DNA from: Sphingobacterium sp. SYP-B4668
GTDB taxonomy: Bacteria; Bacteroidota; Bacteroidia; Sphingobacteriales; Sphingobacteriaceae
Length of the DNA: 64,000 bases
Direction of reading: 5' to 3'
NCBI RefSeq assembly: GCF_027627455.1
Contig: NZ_CP115483.1
Coordinates: 5,084,001 to 5,148,000, forward strand
Position 1 is the first letter of the stretch. Each line of letters opens with the position of its first letter. Below are positions 60,616 to 64,000 of the stretch, piece after piece. The notes below the pieces were generated by a model that was given only the letters and a program-made list of their open reading frames with translations, searched no databases and had not been told where the DNA came from. A program made the position numbers and the translations under genes.

Positions 60616-61884
60616 ATGACAATTGAGGAAGTAGAGGTGTTAATCATTGGAGCAGGGCCTTCAGGGAGTGTTGCGGCGGGGTATCTTCACAAGAATAACG
60701 TAAAAATCAAGGTTATCGAAAAAACCTTGTTCCCTAGAATTGTAGTGGGCGAGAGCCTAATCCCACGCGTGATGGATCACTATGCCGAGGGAGGTCTTTT
60801 GGATGCACTCGATAGTCAAGGATTCGAAAAGAAATTTGGAGCACGATTTATTCGTGGGGAGGAAATCTGTATGTTCGATTTTAGCAATAAATTTGGCGAA
60901 GGCTGGGATTGGACGTGGCAAATACCCCGAGCCGAATTTGATTACGTCGGCACTCAAGAACTGATAAGAAAAGGTGTAGATATCGAATTTGAATCGGAGG
61001 TAGTAGCAACTGCTTTTGAAGGAGTGAACTCAACCACCACTGTAAGGATGAAAAATGGAGAACTGAAGCAAATAAAAGCTAAATTCTTAATAGACGCAAG
61101 CGGATATGGCCGAGTACTTCCTCGCTTACTGGAACTGGATGAGCCATCCCAACTCAGTCCACATTCGGCTATATTCACACATGTGTTAGATGTCAACAGA
61201 CCTGAGGGGGTTGAGGGCACACAGATTTCATTTGATATTCTGCAGACAGACGTGTGGCTTTGGGTGATTCCATTCTCCAATGGAAACACCAGTGTAGGTA
61301 TCGTAGGGCCGACTGCATTCATCAACTCTCTATCCGACCATAGTGACACAGCAGAGGCGCTTCAAAAAGCAATTCAACTGTCTGAATTCTATATCAATCG
61401 GTTTGGCAACTTGCCTTTCGTATTTCAGCCAAAAAAATTGACCAACTATTCAGCTGCTGTGAAAAAGATGTATGGCGAAGGCTACACGCTTACTGGAAAT
61501 AGTTCTGAATTTTTGGACCCGGTATTTTCTTCAGGCGTATGTTTTGCCACCGAATCAGGTATTCTATCTGCGAAGTTGGCGCTACGTCAGCTACGAGGTG
61601 AAGTCATTGATTGGGAACGCGAATATTCAGATTATATGAAAGATGGTATAGCAGTATTCACCACCTATGTGAAGGAATGGTATACTGGAAATCTACAAAC
61701 CTTGTTTTTTCATCAGCCAGAGAATCCCGATGTCAAACGAAAGATATGTGCAGTCTTAGCCGGTTATGTCTGGAATCAAGAAAACTCTTTTGTCAAAAAG
61801 CACGATCGTGTCATTCGTAACATGGCTTATATGATCAATAACAATAAAGAACTTATGGACTATATCAAGGAGGATAATCTTTAA
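60616..61884 (+). CDS. FAD-dependent monooxygenase/halogenase-like protein divergent from the pigment cluster
   Basis: 422 residues. Dinucleotide-binding GAGPSG (12-17), FPRIVVGESLIPRVMDH as in the halogenase/monooxygenase group, Lys72-Lys73 in GFEKKFGARF near the place of the catalytic lysine of flavin halogenases, and two WxWxIP matches, WTWQIP (99-104) and WLWVIP (214-219), the second at the usual place of the halogenase motif. LTGNSSEFLDPVFSSGVCFATESG is the FAD/C-terminal motif. It could hydroxylate or chlorinate the aryl ring of the pigment; homologues in these clusters are often called NAD(P)/FAD-dependent oxidoreductases. It is rightward, divergent from the lyase, and closed by a hairpin. 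Confidence 0.88.
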   Translation: MTIEEVEVLIIGAGPSGSVAAGYLHKNNVKIKVIEKTLFPRIVVGESLIPRVMDHYAEGGLLDALDSQGFEKKFGARFIRGEEICMFDFSNKFGEGWDWTWQIPRAEFDYVGTQELIRKGVDIEFESEVVATAFEGVNSTTTVRMKNGELKQIKAKFLIDASGYGRVLPRLLELDEPSQLSPHSAIFTHVLDVNRPEGVEGTQISFDILQTDVWLWVIPFSNGNTSVGIVGPTAFINSLSDHSDTAEALQKAIQLSEFYINRFGNLPFVFQPKKLTNYSAAVKKMYGEGYTLTGNSSEFLDPVFSSGVCFATESGILSAKLALRQLRGEVIDWEREYSDYMKDGIAVFTTYVKEWYTGNLQTLFFHQPENPDVKRKICAVLAGYVWNQENSFVKKHDRVIRNMAYMINNNKELMDYIKEDNL

Positions 61885-61891
61885 GATTTTC

Positions 61892-61939
61892 CTATTCAAA
61901 GAAGGTCATATCAACGAGTTTATGCCCTTCTTTGAATAG
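61892..61939. terminator. Hairpin between the FAD gene and the isomerase-like gene
   Basis: Perfect 14-bp stem (61892-61905 with 61926-61939), arms CTATTCAAAGAAGG and CCTTCTTTGAATAG, with a 20-nt loop in which CATA/TATG extends the pairing. It sits between convergent genes, but there is no long T-run on either side, so it may act as a weak bidirectional terminator or 3' stabiliser. Confidence 0.65.
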
Positions 61940-61952
61940 AAATATATTCACA

Positions 61953-62801
61953 TTAGAGGGCTTTTCTAAGGTTCACAACGCTTTCTTTTACGTCTTCTTT
62001 ATTATTCTGCCAGTTATATTCATACTCCGCTGAAATCATTCCCGTAAATTTCTGTCTTTTCAACTCTTGTATAATTTTTTCCATCTCGATGACACCTGTA
62101 CCCCAATGTACATCATGAGCACTTTTATCCCCAAAAGTATTTAGGTCTTTAAAGTGTATATGAAATACTCGACCTTCTAATTTTTTCAAGGACTCCACAG
62201 GGTTGAGACCGGATCTAGCCCAATGACCAACATCTGCAGCAGCACCCATTTTTGCACTTTTACCTTTTAGCAATTCCAATACTTTGTCTGGATTCCAATA
62301 AAAAGAAGGATTGGGGTGATTATGGATTGCAGCTTTGATATCATACTTGTCACACAACTGGGAAACAACGTTCAGATCAGCCTCCTTGGGCTCACAGTTG
62401 ATAACGGCAACACCCATTGACTTTGCGAATGCAAATATCTTTTCCCATTCTGCAGCATCCTTGCCAGAGACTACTCCATATGCGTGCAGGGTGATATTTT
62501 TCTTTTTTAATAGTGCTTTAACAGCTTTCTTACTCGCATCGGACATGCTGTAATCCATCTTTCCTTCTATACCAGCACCTATAGTCTGCCCTGGAAAAGC
62601 TTCTACATATCGAAGGTCACAGCTATCGATTTTATCCAAAGCCTGTGCAAAGGTAAACAACCTAAATGTATAGGCTTGCGAACCCAACTTCCAATGCAAC
62701 TTGTTCTCGGGATATTTCGAAGACTTTCGCTGACCATAAGTAGTGGACACCATGACCGTCAGTAAAACAAACAGACAGGTAATTAATTTGAATATTCTCA
62801 T
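61953..62801 (-). CDS. Exported sugar phosphate isomerase/epimerase-like TIM-barrel protein
   Basis: 282 residues. Signal peptide 1-23 (VMVSTTYGQ), then an AP_endonuc_2/xylose-isomerase-like barrel: KLGSQAYTFRLFTFAQALDKI, LRYVEAFPGQTIG, GVAVINCEPKEADLN, AAIHNHPNPSFYWNPDKVL, MGAAADVGHWARSGLNPVESL, RVFHIHFKDLNTFG and GMISAEYEYNW, with metal-binding Glu/His/Asp positions of the family. Such exported proteins often act on sugars or inositols in Bacteroidota. It is not obviously linked to the pigment genes. Confidence 0.93.
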   Translation of the reverse strand: MRIFKLITCLFVLLTVMVSTTYGQRKSSKYPENKLHWKLGSQAYTFRLFTFAQALDKIDSCDLRYVEAFPGQTIGAGIEGKMDYSMSDASKKAVKALLKKKNITLHAYGVVSGKDAAEWEKIFAFAKSMGVAVINCEPKEADLNVVSQLCDKYDIKAAIHNHPNPSFYWNPDKVLELLKGKSAKMGAAADVGHWARSGLNPVESLKKLEGRVFHIHFKDLNTFGDKSAHDVHWGTGVIEMEKIIQELKRQKFTGMISAEYEYNWQNNKEDVKESVVNLRKAL

Positions 62802-62922
62802 CGTAATTTATTTTTGTTTCGTATTGGTATGAGTTGACACATCAAAACTAACGAATCTAAGGCGCAAAGAAGAGTTGTGACGGATGAATATTTAAGGCAC
62901 TCACGAAAATTTTACAAAAAAA

Positions 62923-62958
62923 AGCCTATCTGGAAACATAATAATTTCCAAACAGGCT
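62923..62958 (-). terminator. Terminator after gltX
   Basis: Imperfect 14-bp stem (62923-62936 with 62945-62958, two mismatches) with loop CATAATAA. On the minus strand it is followed by eight T, 21 nt after the gltX stop at 62980. Confidence 0.85.
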
Positions 62959-62979
62959 CAAAAATATACTCGTCAATAT

Positions 62980-64000
62980 TTATCTAAATAAAGGCAAAGC
63001 CTTTTCTATTCTGCGGATTACCTCGTCTTGACCTAAGAGTTCTGTAATTTGAAAAACATCTGGACCAAATTTACCGCCGACCAACATAATTCTATAGGGC
63101 ATCATCAGCTCGCCCATTTTTAACCCAGAATTTGCAATCTTCTCTTTGAAAACAACCTCCAATACAGTTGCTTTCCAATCAGGCTGTTGCTTGAACAAAT
63201 CTATTACCTCTTTAAAGAAGGACTCCTTTTGCTCATTCCACTTAGGCTTGACTGCTTCTATATCAAAGTTGTCGGGAGCCACAAAGAAAAATGAGGCCTG
63301 TGCCCAAAAATCCTCAACAAACGTCAAACGCTCTTTGACTGAAGAAAACACATTATTTAAATACCCTTCAGGAACATCACTGACCGTATGAGCTTGCAAT
63401 ATATCCTTCAATTGCGGCAACAATTCAGCATTATCAGATTTCTTAATCCACTCATGATTGAACCATTTCGCTTTTTCAAAATCAAACTTAGCTCCAGATT
63501 TATTAACACGTGAAACATCGAATTTCTCAATCAATTCTGACAACGAGAATAATTCCTGTTCAGTACCATCATTCCATCCCAACACTCCCAACATATTTAC
63601 AAATGCTTCTGACATGAACCCCATCTCCCTAAATCCTTTGGTCAAATCGCCTGTCTTAGGATCCGTCCAATTCATTGCATATACCGGAAACCCTAGCCGG
63701 TCTCCATCCCGCTTACTAAGCTTACCATTGCCATCAGGCTTTAATATCAATGGCAAATGGGCCCATTTAGGCATCTGATCATTCCAACCTAAATACTCCC
63801 AAAGCAACACATGCACGGGGGCAGACGGTAACCACTCTTCTCCTCTAAAGATATGACTGATGTCCATCGCTTTATCATCGACGACAACGGCCAAATGATA
63901 GGTCGGCATGCCATCTGCTTTCAAAAGCACCTTATCGTCGACAAGACCTGACTCAAAACTCACACGTCCACGAATCATGTCTTCAAATGACACGGTCTCT
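62980..64000 (-). CDS. gltX: Glutamyl-tRNA synthetase, N-terminus cut by window edge
   Basis: The frame is open to the right edge, giving the C-terminal 340 residues. YHLAVVVDDKAMDISHIFRGEEWLPSAP and PLILKPDGNGKLSKRDGD carry the class I KMSKS loop (KLSKR). The end (KMGELMMPYRIMLVGGKFGPDVFQI) is the anticodon-binding domain. The enzyme charges tRNA-Glu. The HIGH motif lies outside the window. It ends with a terminator, so it is not co-transcribed with the isomerase-like gene. Confidence 0.95.
   Translation of the reverse strand, partial: ETVSFEDMIRGRVSFESGLVDDKVLLKADGMPTYHLAVVVDDKAMDISHIFRGEEWLPSAPVHVLLWEYLGWNDQMPKWAHLPLILKPDGNGKLSKRDGDRLGFPVYAMNWTDPKTGDLTKGFREMGFMSEAFVNMLGVLGWNDGTEQELFSLSELIEKFDVSRVNKSGAKFDFEKAKWFNHEWIKKSDNAELLPQLKDILQAHTVSDVPEGYLNNVFSSVKERLTFVEDFWAQASFFFVAPDNFDIEAVKPKWNEQKESFFKEVIDLFKQQPDWKATVLEVVFKEKIANSGLKMGELMMPYRIMLVGGKFGPDVFQITELLGQDEVIRRIEKALPLFR

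Overview
The window reads as a chromosome segment of a Bacteroidota bacterium of the Sphingobacterium/Pedobacter kind. The signs are a SusC/SusD pair, PorP/SprF and type B (CHU_C) type IX secretion proteins, TAnnTTTG-type promoter elements with few Shine-Dalgarno sequences, and a complete flexirubin-type pigment cluster. No tRNA, rRNA, CRISPR array, transposase or phage gene was seen. Genus is inference; the phylum call is firm.

Layout. (1) 1-4288: a leftward SusC-SusD uptake operon; SusD is cut by the left edge. (2) 4868-20349: a leftward operon of six genes. It begins with a 2453-residue repeat protein whose middle is 20 copies of a 36-residue unit alternating with 19 copies of a 31-residue unit (201-bp period, almost identical copies). 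Then come a small exported protein, a large exported protein with an unusual C-terminal tail (ITNPML motif), a type B CTD protein, a PorP/SprF protein and a PorE-like OmpA protein, closed by a strong terminator. I read this as a dedicated surface-fibre or adhesin assembly locus served by the type IX system. Two identical-format dyads (TTGTAG-N8-CTACAA) lie upstream. (3) 20837-31868: housekeeping genes (exoA, cyclophilin, a small conserved protein, low-molecular-weight phosphatase, HtrA protease, dapF, SNF2 helicase) around one rightward lectin-like exported protein that shares the ITNPML tail. (4) 31880-60493: a leftward pigment supercluster of about 25 genes, with a divergent FAD monooxygenase/halogenase-like gene at 60616-61884. 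(5) 61953-64000: an exported sugar isomerase-like protein and glutamyl-tRNA synthetase, cut by the right edge.

How the pigment genes fit together (family knowledge plus inference). A tyrosine ammonia-lyase makes 4-coumarate and a PaaK-like ligase activates it. Two acyl carrier proteins, several ketosynthases (one fused to a catalytically dead second half), one ketoreductase and three hotdog dehydratases build the aryl polyene. DarA and DarB make the dialkylresorcinol. BtrH-like, C45-like, PlsC-like and LpxL-like proteins are candidates for the acyl transfers. An MMPL exporter fusion, a LolA-like carrier, a lipoprotein and an ABC transporter are candidates for moving the product to the outer membrane. 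Many junctions are 1-11 nt overlaps, so translation is probably coupled.

Most interesting: the homogenised 201-bp array, the ITNPML tail shared by two exported proteins without a recognised sorting domain, the paired dyads, and the unusual fusions in the pigment cluster.
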